Origin: a virus
Reading direction: 5' to 3' (one strand)
Length of the DNA stretch: 64,000 bases
IMG/VR virus record: IMGVR_UViG_3300025137_000026
Span: 1-64,000 of that record
This document shows positions 1 through 9,530 of this stretch, one piece after another. A program made the position numbers and the translations under genes. The notes under the pieces are model-generated. The model was given only the letters and a program-made list of their open reading frames with translations. It had not been told where the DNA came from and searched no databases. Each line of letters begins with the position of its first letter. Positions within the stretch are counted from its first letter, which is position 1.

Positions 1-2282
1 ATAGAAAAATTGTAACCTTTACATCCGCAACATCAGTGGAGATTGACCACGCATGGAACACAACTCCTTGGCTCGATACAGTTCAAGATGTTGAACCAAT
101 TTCCACCGATTCATTTGTTGTATCCTACCTCCAATCCGATACTGCCTTTACTGACGAAACGAATGTTACGGACAATGGCGAGCAAGTAAGGATTTTTGGA
201 GTTGAGCTTACTGGTGGTGCTTATGTTCATTTTACCAACAAACAGGTAGACCTTCGTTCATCTAGGGTGGAGATTGGTCTAGGTGCGGGAATGATTTTTG
301 GATGGTATAAGTACATCGCAGGAGAAGACGCACAAGTCACTGACTCATGTCATATTATCGATGATTCCACTAACAATGTAGGGAATCAAATGGCTAGAGG
401 CACATCTTCAGGGGGCGATTTTGGAATGCTCGATATTTATGGAGGTACATTACTTGTAGATAAGGGTGAAGTCTTTTGGAGATTATATTGCGATGGCAAG
501 GCAGACCAAATGCAAGTGCGAGTCATCAATGTCCAATGTTTCGGTTCATATGGTTTGGGTAGCCGAGTAGATGGAAATCGCTCTATATTTATAGCAACCA
601 TTGTGGGGGCTGATAACAACACGGGTGCTTGCAATGCTCGAACTGCGGTTAGTCGAGTTTCTATAACTGCCATTGACTCAAATCAAGCGGGATATGTTTG
701 GTTAAGCACAAGTCAAGGAGGGCCAAGTGGACGGTTAATTTTCCCTCGTTTAAACGAATTAGGCAGAGTAATTAGGTCAGCAAATAGCGGACACTCTGGC
801 ACAAATGTAATGCAAGTAATCGCTAAGAAATCAGAGGTTGACCAGATTCCTATTTTTATCGTTGGTCAAGGCAATGTTACTGGAGGATCAACCCACACAT
901 ATAGGTACGGAAACTTATTGAAACCTAACTATGTGGATGCATCAAATTCCGTAGTTACGGACACAATCAAAACCGCAGTCATTGATTCGACTGACACTAT
1001 TGTGGATACAGAAGATGTTAGCACAGGAACTAGGTCTGAATTATTTATTCGCCACTCCGATATAGTTACAAGAAATGGTAATATGGTGCTGGAGAATGGT
1101 GACGGAACTTTGCCATCGTATGTCACCAAATATGCACCCTATGATTTAAATAGCTTTCTGTTTGGTAAACAGATAAATTCTGCGATTGTCACGGCAGAAG
1201 ATTTCTATGGAGCGACTCAAACATTATTGAACGACTTGGTATTAACAGAAACCAACAAAACAACCATCGATTCATATACCGAGATTGAGACAGCACAGAA
1301 GTTTTATGACAGAGCTAGTGCCTACCTTTATGACAACTATGCAGGGGAGGGGGCTACTATCGTTTCTCGTGCAAGTATCGATATTGATGCAGGTAGCTAT
1401 AACATAGAGGTGGATGCGAGTGCATCGAGTGCTTTTGCCTTTGATGGATCAAAAATCACCATAAAAGCCTCTTCATATTCTGGTAATCTCACAACTACTG
1501 GTTTGGTCACACTTGCTAATGGAGCAGTTGTACTTGGTACAATAACTGATGCGAATGGCAGTCGTGCCACCTTACAGTATTCTATTAGTGGATTAGTACA
1601 GCATAGCCGTGTACAGATTTACAATGTAACCGCAGATACCGAAATCTTCAATGGCTCTGTAAATGCAACAACCTATTCAGCCCAATACACAGAAGGGACA
1701 GAGGTAACTACAGGAGATGAGATTAGACTCAGAGTTACTAGGCAAAATGGAGTAACAGCTTATCTTCCATTTACAGCGACTGCTATTGCTACTGGTTCAG
1801 GATTCTCTTTCAAGGCATCTCAGTTGGATGACTTGGTATACAATTCCAATGGCATTGATGGTAGTTCAATAACAACTCTCACCGCTGACTTTCCTAATGT
1901 TCAGGTTGATGTAGATGATGCAGACGGTTCGTGTGATGTTCGTGAAATCTATGCTCGCTATGCAAATATCATAACCACAGAGGAAGGTATTCGTCAGTGG
2001 TTCGGTGGGATAACTGCACTAAACGCTGTTAATTACCAAGTCAATACTGCCGTAAATGACCTCACTATTCAGAATGTTGGTACGAATGGAGTGAACCTTG
2101 GTGTGGCTAGAATATTCCGTGACGATGGAGCAATCATACTCGCACAAGGTAATGCACCAATTACTCAGGACAACGGAGAGTTTGTTCAGTTTATCCAACC
2201 GCAAGTAGATTCAGCAATGAATACCAACACGAAACTGGATGGCGTTTCAAAGAATACTAATTTAATCCCAGCACTTCTTTAG
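1..2282 (+). CDS. Tail or baseplate-type structural protein (5' truncated)
   Basis: The frame is open back to base 1, so the true start lies outside the window; a GTG at 36 is only the first in-frame start codon. About 760 codons are visible. The product is rich in Thr, Ser, Asn, Val and Ile with alternating beta-type stretches and a Gly-rich N-terminal part, as in beta-helical phage tail proteins. No named domain is recognised. Two tail-fibre genes follow in the same direction after 12 bp, so a tail, baseplate or adhesin role is inferred from context. Confidence 0.6.
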   Translation, partial: RKIVTFTSATSVEIDHAWNTTPWLDTVQDVEPISTDSFVVSYLQSDTAFTDETNVTDNGEQVRIFGVELTGGAYVHFTNKQVDLRSSRVEIGLGAGMIFGWYKYIAGEDAQVTDSCHIIDDSTNNVGNQMARGTSSGGDFGMLDIYGGTLLVDKGEVFWRLYCDGKADQMQVRVINVQCFGSYGLGSRVDGNRSIFIATIVGADNNTGACNARTAVSRVSITAIDSNQAGYVWLSTSQGGPSGRLIFPRLNELGRVIRSANSGHSGTNVMQVIAKKSEVDQIPIFIVGQGNVTGGSTHTYRYGNLLKPNYVDASNSVVTDTIKTAVIDSTDTIVDTEDVSTGTRSELFIRHSDIVTRNGNMVLENGDGTLPSYVTKYAPYDLNSFLFGKQINSAIVTAEDFYGATQTLLNDLVLTETNKTTIDSYTEIETAQKFYDRASAYLYDNYAGEGATIVSRASIDIDAGSYNIEVDASASSAFAFDGSKITIKASSYSGNLTTTGLVTLANGAVVLGTITDANGSRATLQYSISGLVQHSRVQIYNVTADTEIFNGSVNATTYSAQYTEGTEVTTGDEIRLRVTRQNGVTAYLPFTATAIATGSGFSFKASQLDDLVYNSNGIDGSSITTLTADFPNVQVDVDDADGSCDVREIYARYANIITTEEGIRQWFGGITALNAVNYQVNTAVNDLTIQNVGTNGVNLGVARIFRDDGAIILAQGNAPITQDNGEFVQFIQPQVDSAMNTNTKLDGVSKNTNLIPALL

Positions 2283-2294
2283 GAATCTTTAACT

Positions 2295-2792
2295 ATGAAT
2301 GACTCAATTTTCACCGTCATAGGTAGAGCAACAAAACAGCTAGTTAATGAAAGGCTCTCGCTAAACGGAGGAACTTTATCAGGATCTTTAATATTGAATG
2401 GGAGTCCTACTATAGGGCTAGGAGCAGCAACAAAAGGCTATGTTGACAATGAGGTAGAAAATATAAGTACCGATCTTGGTACTCTAGAGGAGTTACTAGG
2501 TAATGCTCTACACTCTTTTGGCACTGCCAATGTTCATAAGCCGGAGTATGACGCTGTGGCAAGTGTCGGTAAGGTATCAATAGTAGGCACATCTTCACCG
2601 TTTCCTTCTACATTGATATTAACCTCCTATAGCATACCCACTGAGATAAGCTATCAGCTATCAGAGGTGAGTAATGATGGTACATATACCAATGTGGCTA
2701 TATCCATAACTAAAGCATCACAAGAAGCCTATGATCATCTGCTCAGCACAGGTACCATAACAATAGGAACAGATGTAATAACCTTTATCTAA
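2295..2792 (+). CDS. Short tail-fibre protein
   Basis: A 165-aa protein. Residues 25-55 contain the sequence LNGGTLSGSLILNG followed by AATKGYVDNEV; a 'GGT-L-G-L--NG ... AATKxYVD' pattern is typical of phage tail-fibre shaft repeats. The C-terminal half is beta-rich. It sits between the truncated structural gene and a large fibre gene, which supports an attachment-fibre or fibre-linker role. The receptor is unknown. Confidence 0.65.
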   Translation: MNDSIFTVIGRATKQLVNERLSLNGGTLSGSLILNGSPTIGLGAATKGYVDNEVENISTDLGTLEELLGNALHSFGTANVHKPEYDAVASVGKVSIVGTSSPFPSTLILTSYSIPTEISYQLSEVSNDGTYTNVAISITKASQEAYDHLLSTGTITIGTDVITFI

Positions 2793-2818
2793 CCCAACTA
2801 AAAGATTGGCCTTTTTAC

Positions 2819-2840
2819 GTAACCTAATTATTTTGATAAC
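2819..2840 (+). promoter_or_regulatory. GTAACCTAA start-proximal motif
   Basis: GTAACCTAA at 2819-2827 is followed by GATAAC ending directly at the ATG at 2841. No Shine-Dalgarno is visible. It is one of thirteen such sites in the window; promoter or operator function is inferred. Confidence 0.55.
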
Positions 2841-5522
2841 ATGAGCATAAATGCGATAACTTTCGGTTCACCAGTATACTCACCTGCCTTTGCCGTTTCA
2901 TCTGGAGACGTTGGTGTAATCAAGTTGAGGAGTCGAGAGACAGCACCTCTTTCACATGAAACACTTGATGAGAATTTCACTAACTTAGCTAATAAGATCA
3001 ATGAAATACTTGGCCTTAATACACACTTAATAAGTGTAGGTACTGATGGGAAAATTGCATTTGCAAACTTATCTTTATCAGCAGGTGAAGGATTGAACGT
3101 AAGTGGTACTGGGCTATTCACCCACGGTGCAAGGGGTTCGACAATTTCTGGATACAGTAGTTCTGATTTAACAAGTGCCAATTTAAAATTCGTTGATGCC
3201 CTAGACTTTGACTCTTTTGGTCATGTAAAGGGATATAAGACTGGGACTTTAACGTTTGCTACTTCAGGTCATATCGGTGTTTCAAACACAGGGAATGCAG
3301 TAACAATTGCTTCCTCAGCATATGGAAGCGGAGATAGCCCTTCTTTCGGAACTATTACAGCGAGTAATTTGCATTTAGAAACCAGCACCGCTACAGACAT
3401 CTTGCGTTTTGGCCCTGACGGCAGATGGGGGTTCCAGAGGACGAATGACGACAGTCGTTATGTGTCGTTTAGCAGACAAATGAATAAAACTGCTAAAGAG
3501 GTTTTCACAATAGATGGCGATACTAGCTACGTAGGTATTGGCACTGGTGCTACAACCCCGTTTGCTCTTCTTACCGTTCAGCATAGCGTCTCGAAAGTGC
3601 AACTTGAAGTTGATCCTGACGCAGACAGAGTTTTAATTAGTTCATACAACCGAAGCGGTACTCCTGCTCCCAAGCCATTAAAATTTTCTGCTTCTGCCTA
3701 TAGCTTCAGTGACGGCAACGTCGGTATTGGGACTGGGACTGAGACTCCTAGTGAAAAATTAGATGTCAGGGGCAGTATTAATTTAAAAAGCGGACATAAT
3801 TTAACGTGGGATAATCATGGTCAAATTGCCGCAAACGCCACTCAAATGGGATTTTATATGGCAGATGCTCAAATTATGAGCATCAAACCTGACGGAGTAG
3901 GTGGCGGCAAAGTTGGTATTTCTACTACGAATCCTTCTACCACTTTTGATATCAATCAACCCAAAAATGATTCAGATGGTAATCCATTAGGCAAAGATGT
4001 GCTAATGACTTTTAGCAAGGGTGAGACAGGTGAAGCTACAATTGGTTTAAGTGGTGGTAGCTCACAAGTTCTTCTTGGTTCACTAGCGGATGACTTATGC
4101 ATTAGAAGTAACGGAAAAAATATTAGATTTGGTACTGCATCTGCCACTCGAACAGATATGACTATCGATTCCAACGGCAATGTTGGTATTGGTATGACTG
4201 AGCCTCAAAAGACGCTTGATGTCAAAGGCACTTTTGCAATCTCAAATAGCAAAACGAGTTATTGGGATTTTGACAGAGATGACTCTGATGGTTCATTAAA
4301 AATAGCTGATACTGGCACAGAGCGTGTGCGTATCGATTCCAACGGCAACGTCGGTATTGGTGCGCTTCCTAGTTATAAATTGGATGTCTTTACTGAAAGT
4401 AGTGTCGGATTGCGATTACAGAATCCCGCTACTAGCCCAGTAAATGGAAGCAATGATTCTCCAGCACTCCTTTTTGCAGCAAATGGATGGGATACAGATG
4501 CAGGATCACGGGGACATCTAGGACGGATTAGGCTTAGTGGATTATATTCAGGAGCAGCGGATCGTGGAAATACGCATCCAGTGATGGTCTTTGATTTAGA
4601 AACAAACGAAAACAACCCAGACGATACTGCAAGCCCCAAGATGTCGATAGGAATTGATGCTGTGGAAATTCCGACTAAATTAGGTATTGGTACTACTGCG
4701 ACTCCTAGCGCACCTCTTGAGGTTGTCCAGCCTACAGCAAATAAGTATGCTTTTATGGCTTCTCGTGCAGACGGAACAAGATTAGGTGTAATATATCAAG
4801 ATAGTAATTCCAATGGTACAATTGGGGCTTATAACGCTAACAATGAGGCTAAGGTCTGGCTTAACACCAATGGTGATTCTTATTTTACAGGCGGCAGAGT
4901 AGGTATTGGTACACCAGTTCCCGCAAGTGATTTAACAATTGCTACGAATGCGTCCGATGCAACTTTTAAGATAGGTAGTGTTTTGAGTCAAAATCCTACA
5001 GATACAAACTATCCACTGTTTGCGAACATGACCTATAGAAGTTATGGTGATTTTGAAATTCACAATAATTACGCAAGTGGGGATATGGAATTTCATGTGC
5101 AGACAGGTCGATATATAAAGCTCAATGGCAATGTTACGGTTGGCGGGAGTGAAGTAATAACAGCAGCTAATATTTCTAATTATGCTACTGGAGGTGGGGT
5201 TGCAATTGGAACTACGGCTACAACTGCATTAGCTGGGAATACGACAACGATCACTACTACACAAGCTAATGCGATTGCGACAAACTCTGCAAAGGTAGGA
5301 ATCACTACTGCACAAACAGGGAAGCTGGAAAATATAGAAGCTCTTGCAAACAATTATTCTTTACCCACGGCAACCTCTACAGTTTTAGGGGGAGTTAAGA
5401 TTGGTGCTAATCTATCAATTGATGCAAATAATGTTGTTTCTGTTCCTGTAGCTACTTCAACCTCATTTGGCGTAGTTAAAGTAAGTTTCTCTGGTGGAAC
5501 TCTAAATATTTCAACCACCTAA
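2841..5522 (+). CDS. Large tail-fibre protein with NVGIGT repeats
   Basis: An 893-aa protein. From about residue 230 to 690 it repeats 'NVGIGTxTPSEKLDVxG'-like units (DNVGIGTGTETPSEKLDVRG-type, then VGIGMTEPQKTLDVKG, VGIGALPSYKLDVF and others). Such repeats are common in fibres and spikes that end in an intramolecular chaperone, but no S74-type catalytic C-terminus is present here; the protein ends in a Ser/Thr/Val-rich tail with LGGVKIGANL and FGVVKVSFSGG. The chaperone could be absent or supplied by another gene. The start ATG follows the GTAACCTAA motif. Near-identical DNA copies of the repeat occur at 4155-4185 and 4331-4361. Confidence 0.75.
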   Translation: MSINAITFGSPVYSPAFAVSSGDVGVIKLRSRETAPLSHETLDENFTNLANKINEILGLNTHLISVGTDGKIAFANLSLSAGEGLNVSGTGLFTHGARGSTISGYSSSDLTSANLKFVDALDFDSFGHVKGYKTGTLTFATSGHIGVSNTGNAVTIASSAYGSGDSPSFGTITASNLHLETSTATDILRFGPDGRWGFQRTNDDSRYVSFSRQMNKTAKEVFTIDGDTSYVGIGTGATTPFALLTVQHSVSKVQLEVDPDADRVLISSYNRSGTPAPKPLKFSASAYSFSDGNVGIGTGTETPSEKLDVRGSINLKSGHNLTWDNHGQIAANATQMGFYMADAQIMSIKPDGVGGGKVGISTTNPSTTFDINQPKNDSDGNPLGKDVLMTFSKGETGEATIGLSGGSSQVLLGSLADDLCIRSNGKNIRFGTASATRTDMTIDSNGNVGIGMTEPQKTLDVKGTFAISNSKTSYWDFDRDDSDGSLKIADTGTERVRIDSNGNVGIGALPSYKLDVFTESSVGLRLQNPATSPVNGSNDSPALLFAANGWDTDAGSRGHLGRIRLSGLYSGAADRGNTHPVMVFDLETNENNPDDTASPKMSIGIDAVEIPTKLGIGTTATPSAPLEVVQPTANKYAFMASRADGTRLGVIYQDSNSNGTIGAYNANNEAKVWLNTNGDSYFTGGRVGIGTPVPASDLTIATNASDATFKIGSVLSQNPTDTNYPLFANMTYRSYGDFEIHNNYASGDMEFHVQTGRYIKLNGNVTVGGSEVITAANISNYATGGGVAIGTTATTALAGNTTTITTTQANAIATNSAKVGITTAQTGKLENIEALANNYSLPTATSTVLGGVKIGANLSIDANNVVSVPVATSTSFGVVKVSFSGGTLNISTT

Positions 5523-5524
5523 TT

Positions 5525-6223
5525 ATGGCATTTAATTTTAATAATTCTGCTGTTAGCGGTGTCACCTTTAACGGAGAGCTAGTAAATAAAGTTATCTATA
5601 ATGGAAGCACAGTTTTTGAGCTAGACTCAGATGGTGATGGAGTTGCTGATAGTGCAGATGCGTTTCCGAACGATGCCTCTGAGACAACAGATTCAGATGG
5701 AGACGGTGTAGGAGATAATGCAGATGCATTTCCGAATGATCCGACACAGACTACTGCACCAACGAGAACCTTAAATCCTCAAGTTGTTTTCAGTTCTTTC
5801 ACTAATAGGTTAACCTTTCAGGTAACTCCAAATCCTGCATCTGGCGTTTGGGAGAGTTGGTATATGACCTATAGTAAATTGTACGACACTTCGGATGCAC
5901 AAGATATCACTGGTGTTGGTTCATCAAAGACTTCTATAGAGCGTTTGGATGCAGGACTATACTTTTATGGTTATGTAGATAATTTTTTCGGTGGCTCTTC
6001 TCTTGAGCGTACTTCAAGTCAGTCGGAAGTGCTGGATGCTTCATTTAACGGAGTATATAAGGCGCATTTTTATGGTTTTTCTAAGACACCGTGGACTGGC
6101 TCTTATGTTGCTGAGGCTACAAGTAGTCTTGTGACCATAGATGGCCAACCACACAATGGAATATCTGATGATCCTGCTAGTAACACCCTTTTCGAAACCG
6201 TGCAATTTACAATAAATATATAA
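5525..6223 (+). CDS. Putative adhesin with thrombospondin-3-type Ca-binding repeats
   Basis: A 232-aa protein starting 2 bp after the fibre gene. The first 35 residues (SGVTFNGELVNKVIYNGSTV) resemble the N-terminal anchoring segment of small phage tail-tip proteins. Residues 36-75 carry two units of DSDGDGVxDxADAFPND, the calcium-binding thrombospondin type 3 repeat, separated by ASETT. The rest is a beta-rich domain of unknown fold that could be the receptor-binding part. The repeats are usual in surface proteins of marine bacteria and suggest Ca-dependent adhesion (inference). Confidence 0.65.
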   Translation: MAFNFNNSAVSGVTFNGELVNKVIYNGSTVFELDSDGDGVADSADAFPNDASETTDSDGDGVGDNADAFPNDPTQTTAPTRTLNPQVVFSSFTNRLTFQVTPNPASGVWESWYMTYSKLYDTSDAQDITGVGSSKTSIERLDAGLYFYGYVDNFFGGSSLERTSSQSEVLDASFNGVYKAHFYGFSKTPWTGSYVAEATSSLVTIDGQPHNGISDDPASNTLFETVQFTINI

Positions 6224-6345
6224 TGAATGAGGAGCTTTTAAAATTACTTGAAGAGTTACAAAGTGCAGTTGGAGAGCAAGCATTATTAGTTGAACAAAAG
6301 ATTCAAGAGTATGAGTTTAATAAACTCAAGGAGGAATCAGAATGA
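6223..6345 (+). CDS. Small coiled-coil peptide (40 aa)
   Basis: The start overlaps the previous stop (TAATG) and the stop overlaps the next start (ATGA), so it is translationally coupled on both sides. The 40 residues are almost all helix formers (Leu, Glu, Gln, Lys) with heptad-like leucines. Its 3' end AAGGAGGAA provides the ribosome-binding site of the following gene. Function unknown. Confidence 0.6.
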   Translation: MNEELLKLLEELQSAVGEQALLVEQKIQEYEFNKLKEESE

Positions 6346-9300
6346 GTGATAAATTAAATGATGCCAGACTTCGGGCTATAGCTCCGGATGCTGGGGGTAT
6401 TAATGAAATTGCTGAAGTGCTTGGAATGGATACAGCTGGCAAGAAGGCTTTTAGCAGAAAAGACTATCAGGCATACTATGACGCACAGCCACATTTGCAA
6501 AATTATTGGAATCAAGTCGGTGGTGTGTGGCCTACGAAATCATTACAAGCTGGTGGTAAGTATGATTCTGGTGAAATTAAAAAGCAAATTAATCAGGGCA
6601 TAAGTGTACAAGGCCAACTAACTGGTGACCTTAAAGGAGTTAATACTAAAGGTAATCATACTGAATGCGAAAAGGAGAATATGGGGGGTAAGGCTATGAG
6701 TGAGGCTGGGTTTGGTTGTTGGCAGTTTTGGCATTCAGTAGCTAAACATAGCCCAGGGTACAAGAGTGGTGTGGGTGGCACTCTTACTCCAACTGGTTCA
6801 ACCATAACCAAGGAAGAATTGTACAAAGAACTTGAGAAGAATCCTTTGACAAAAACACAAGAGAAAAACCTTATGTTGCAAAGGTGGGGTGGTATGGGCA
6901 TTAGTGATTTCAATAATTTTATGACCCAGATAAAGAGGGGTGTAAAAATTTATTTTGGGAAGGACTTAGATGATGCAGGGGTTGCACAATATATGTCGCA
7001 AAACGGAGAAGATGTAATCACTTTAATGGAAAATGCTAAGGCTAAGTATGATGCGTCTAAAGCATTAAGTGATTTTAATAAAGCTAAGAGTGAACAAGAT
7101 GATGAGGCTATGGATGTTGCCTCTAAACTAGGTGAAGAAGCTGCGCAAAAAATAGCCGAGACAAGCAACCTTGTTCCACCTGCTTTTATTGACAACGAGG
7201 ATGGAACATCATCACTTGATCCAAGTTTAATGGATGATTTCGAGAGATTAACTGTTCCATATAGTTTTGAAACCAATAGTCGCTACTACAGCAATACAGT
7301 TATTGAGGATGGAGAGCGAGTAGATACAGATGATTATTGGCTTGGCTCTGATGTGCCTGGGTATATCACTCATCCGAAATTAGGAACGGTTTATCAATCT
7401 GAAGCAACTGGAGACTGGATGTATAGTCCTTCTCTAGGTGACTATATATATCAATCCCCTGAGAGTGATGAATGGTTCTACAGCCAAGACACTCAGACAT
7501 GGATGTACCCCACTATAACAGAAGGTGCTGGGTTATCATTTTACTCATTACCAGAGGGTGCAGAGCCTGATGAAGGTCAGTGGTTAGGCCCTGATCAAGA
7601 GGACGGGGAGGGTAGTTACTACAGTTACGAAACTAAGGAATTTGTTAATTTTGATGACATAAAGAATTTCTCTAAAGATGCAGAGACTGGTCTTAGTGTG
7701 CCTGCGGATAAAGGTTATGATGCTAATTCTGATTATCAGAGCATTCAGGGTAAACGCGATCAGCACCTAGCAGATATTGCCAATGGTTATGACTATATTA
7801 CTGCTGATCAAGCAGAGGCAATTTACATTCAGGAGATGACAGATTTTATGGAAAGAAATCCAGACTTTGACCCCGATCAAATTATTACTACTCCCAACCT
7901 AGATGGCACAGATCCTGGAGTTGTAGGTGAAGAAAGTCCCATCATAGAAGAACGTGAGTACGATGAGGTGGTATCAAGAACGGAAGTAGAAGAAGGTTAC
8001 GAATTGGTGGAATACAACGATGGTGAGAAGAGGTTAATTTATCAGCCAGATATGCCAGACTCAGGTGGTATGATACAGCCTACCGTAATGCCTGACAAGA
8101 GGACTGAAGCAATCCTTACTGATGATGAAGTTCAGCTTATTAAAACTGAGGGTCTGAGTGCATGGAAGACTCTTAAATATAATCCTCCAATGGCTGCCCC
8201 GCCACAAGAAGACAAACCAGCTTCTTTAATATCTTATGATCGGGCCGGTAGTATTGGGAGTGCAGAGGATCGTGCATATAAAATTGCTAATGCTCAGCGT
8301 GAATTAAGAGAGAAAGCACGTGACTTAAAGTACGAAGGGATGGACAAGGGACTCATCATGGGTCTTCTTTCCGAGACTGAAGCCTACAAGAAGTTCATGG
8401 ATTTCTGGACGGGTGAAGATGATAAAGTGGAAGCACAAATCCTCCTTGATGACATAGTTGAGCAAGTTGCAGAGGAGAATAAGCAAAGAGCTAATATAAC
8501 TGGTTCACTAGATATGTTTGATTCTAGTGGTGCAGGGATGCTTGACCCTAACATGTCAGATTCCCAGAAGCTTGCCATTAGAACAGCAAAGCCAAGTCGA
8601 CCTGCAACTGAAGGTGATGTGGCAGCAGGGCTAGCAACTTCAGTTGGAGAGATAATTGATAATCCTGACTATGATCCTAGGCTTAGTTATTACGCTGAGT
8701 ATCAGAATCCCATTACAGGTGAGCTAGAGACTATAGCATATCGCCCTGACATGCCAGGTAAGCAATCCTTCATGGCAATTCAGGAGAGACTTCTCGATGA
8801 ATCAAAGCGAACAATGGAGAACCACCTGAGTGACTTAGTTGATCCTGTTGGAGATACAGGGAAGTCCAAGTATCAGGCTGCGTTAGATAAGCAAATTTCT
8901 TCATTGAAAAAAGATGGCATAATGGCAGGTGGAGAAGATGATCCAAATACTGCTCTAGATGAAAGCCTTGGTCTTTATGCAAATGAGGGCGCTGCAGCTC
9001 TTAACTACGTCTACGGAGATAATGAAAACTCCCTTAAAGGAATAACAGACGATTACTATGAGATGCAGAAGAACTTCATGGATCAGCGTAACTACCTTAA
9101 TAGGATGGATGCTCAGAGAGACTTAGATATTTCCTCAAAGATACGTGCTGCAACAGATGACCTTGATCCAGTAGAACGAGCAAGAGACAGATCGGCAGAA
9201 AGAATAAAGCTAGCAAGATTTGGAGGAGGAGAAGTAAATAGTGACCTTGGTGGCATTTCTCAACCAGGGGGATTATACGAGCCTCAGCTACAAGAAGAAT

Positions 9301-9515
9301 TAAAATTCAAGAACCTAGATAATGTAACTGGTCTTGGAGACACCTATGATCAAGGAGAGCTTGAAGTAGCAGGAATAGATGGCGGCCTTTACAACATGCC
9401 AAAAGACTCTGAAGAAATAAAAGAAAACCAATTTTACGACAGCTTCAAGCCTTTAGGTAAGTCATCTTTTATTAAGGATAGTACTTTCGGGACAGAGAGA
9501 CAGAGAAGAGTATAA
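6342..9515 (+). CDS. Large virion-associated protein with Trp/Tyr repeats
   Basis: A 1057-aa protein with a strong AAGGAGGAA site. Residues about 1-230 form a Gly-containing globular region; about 340-400 carry aromatic repeats of the type GDWMYSPSLGDYIYQS and DEWFYSQDTQTWMYP, resembling Trp/Tyr-rich LGWLY-type repeats seen in surface proteins of Verrucomicrobiota and relatives. The remainder is acidic and helical. It is followed by other very large Ala/Gln/Asn-rich proteins, an order like the internal or ejection proteins of podoviruses. I do not recognise a catalytic domain; a virion or tail role is inferred from context. Confidence 0.55.
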   Translation: MSDKLNDARLRAIAPDAGGINEIAEVLGMDTAGKKAFSRKDYQAYYDAQPHLQNYWNQVGGVWPTKSLQAGGKYDSGEIKKQINQGISVQGQLTGDLKGVNTKGNHTECEKENMGGKAMSEAGFGCWQFWHSVAKHSPGYKSGVGGTLTPTGSTITKEELYKELEKNPLTKTQEKNLMLQRWGGMGISDFNNFMTQIKRGVKIYFGKDLDDAGVAQYMSQNGEDVITLMENAKAKYDASKALSDFNKAKSEQDDEAMDVASKLGEEAAQKIAETSNLVPPAFIDNEDGTSSLDPSLMDDFERLTVPYSFETNSRYYSNTVIEDGERVDTDDYWLGSDVPGYITHPKLGTVYQSEATGDWMYSPSLGDYIYQSPESDEWFYSQDTQTWMYPTITEGAGLSFYSLPEGAEPDEGQWLGPDQEDGEGSYYSYETKEFVNFDDIKNFSKDAETGLSVPADKGYDANSDYQSIQGKRDQHLADIANGYDYITADQAEAIYIQEMTDFMERNPDFDPDQIITTPNLDGTDPGVVGEESPIIEEREYDEVVSRTEVEEGYELVEYNDGEKRLIYQPDMPDSGGMIQPTVMPDKRTEAILTDDEVQLIKTEGLSAWKTLKYNPPMAAPPQEDKPASLISYDRAGSIGSAEDRAYKIANAQRELREKARDLKYEGMDKGLIMGLLSETEAYKKFMDFWTGEDDKVEAQILLDDIVEQVAEENKQRANITGSLDMFDSSGAGMLDPNMSDSQKLAIRTAKPSRPATEGDVAAGLATSVGEIIDNPDYDPRLSYYAEYQNPITGELETIAYRPDMPGKQSFMAIQERLLDESKRTMENHLSDLVDPVGDTGKSKYQAALDKQISSLKKDGIMAGGEDDPNTALDESLGLYANEGAAALNYVYGDNENSLKGITDDYYEMQKNFMDQRNYLNRMDAQRDLDISSKIRAATDDLDPVERARDRSAERIKLARFGGGEVNSDLGGISQPGGLYEPQLQEELKFKNLDNVTGLGDTYDQGELEVAGIDGGLYNMPKDSEEIKENQFYDSFKPLGKSSFIKDSTFGTERQRRV

Positions 9516-9530
9516 CTTGAGGAATTTAAC

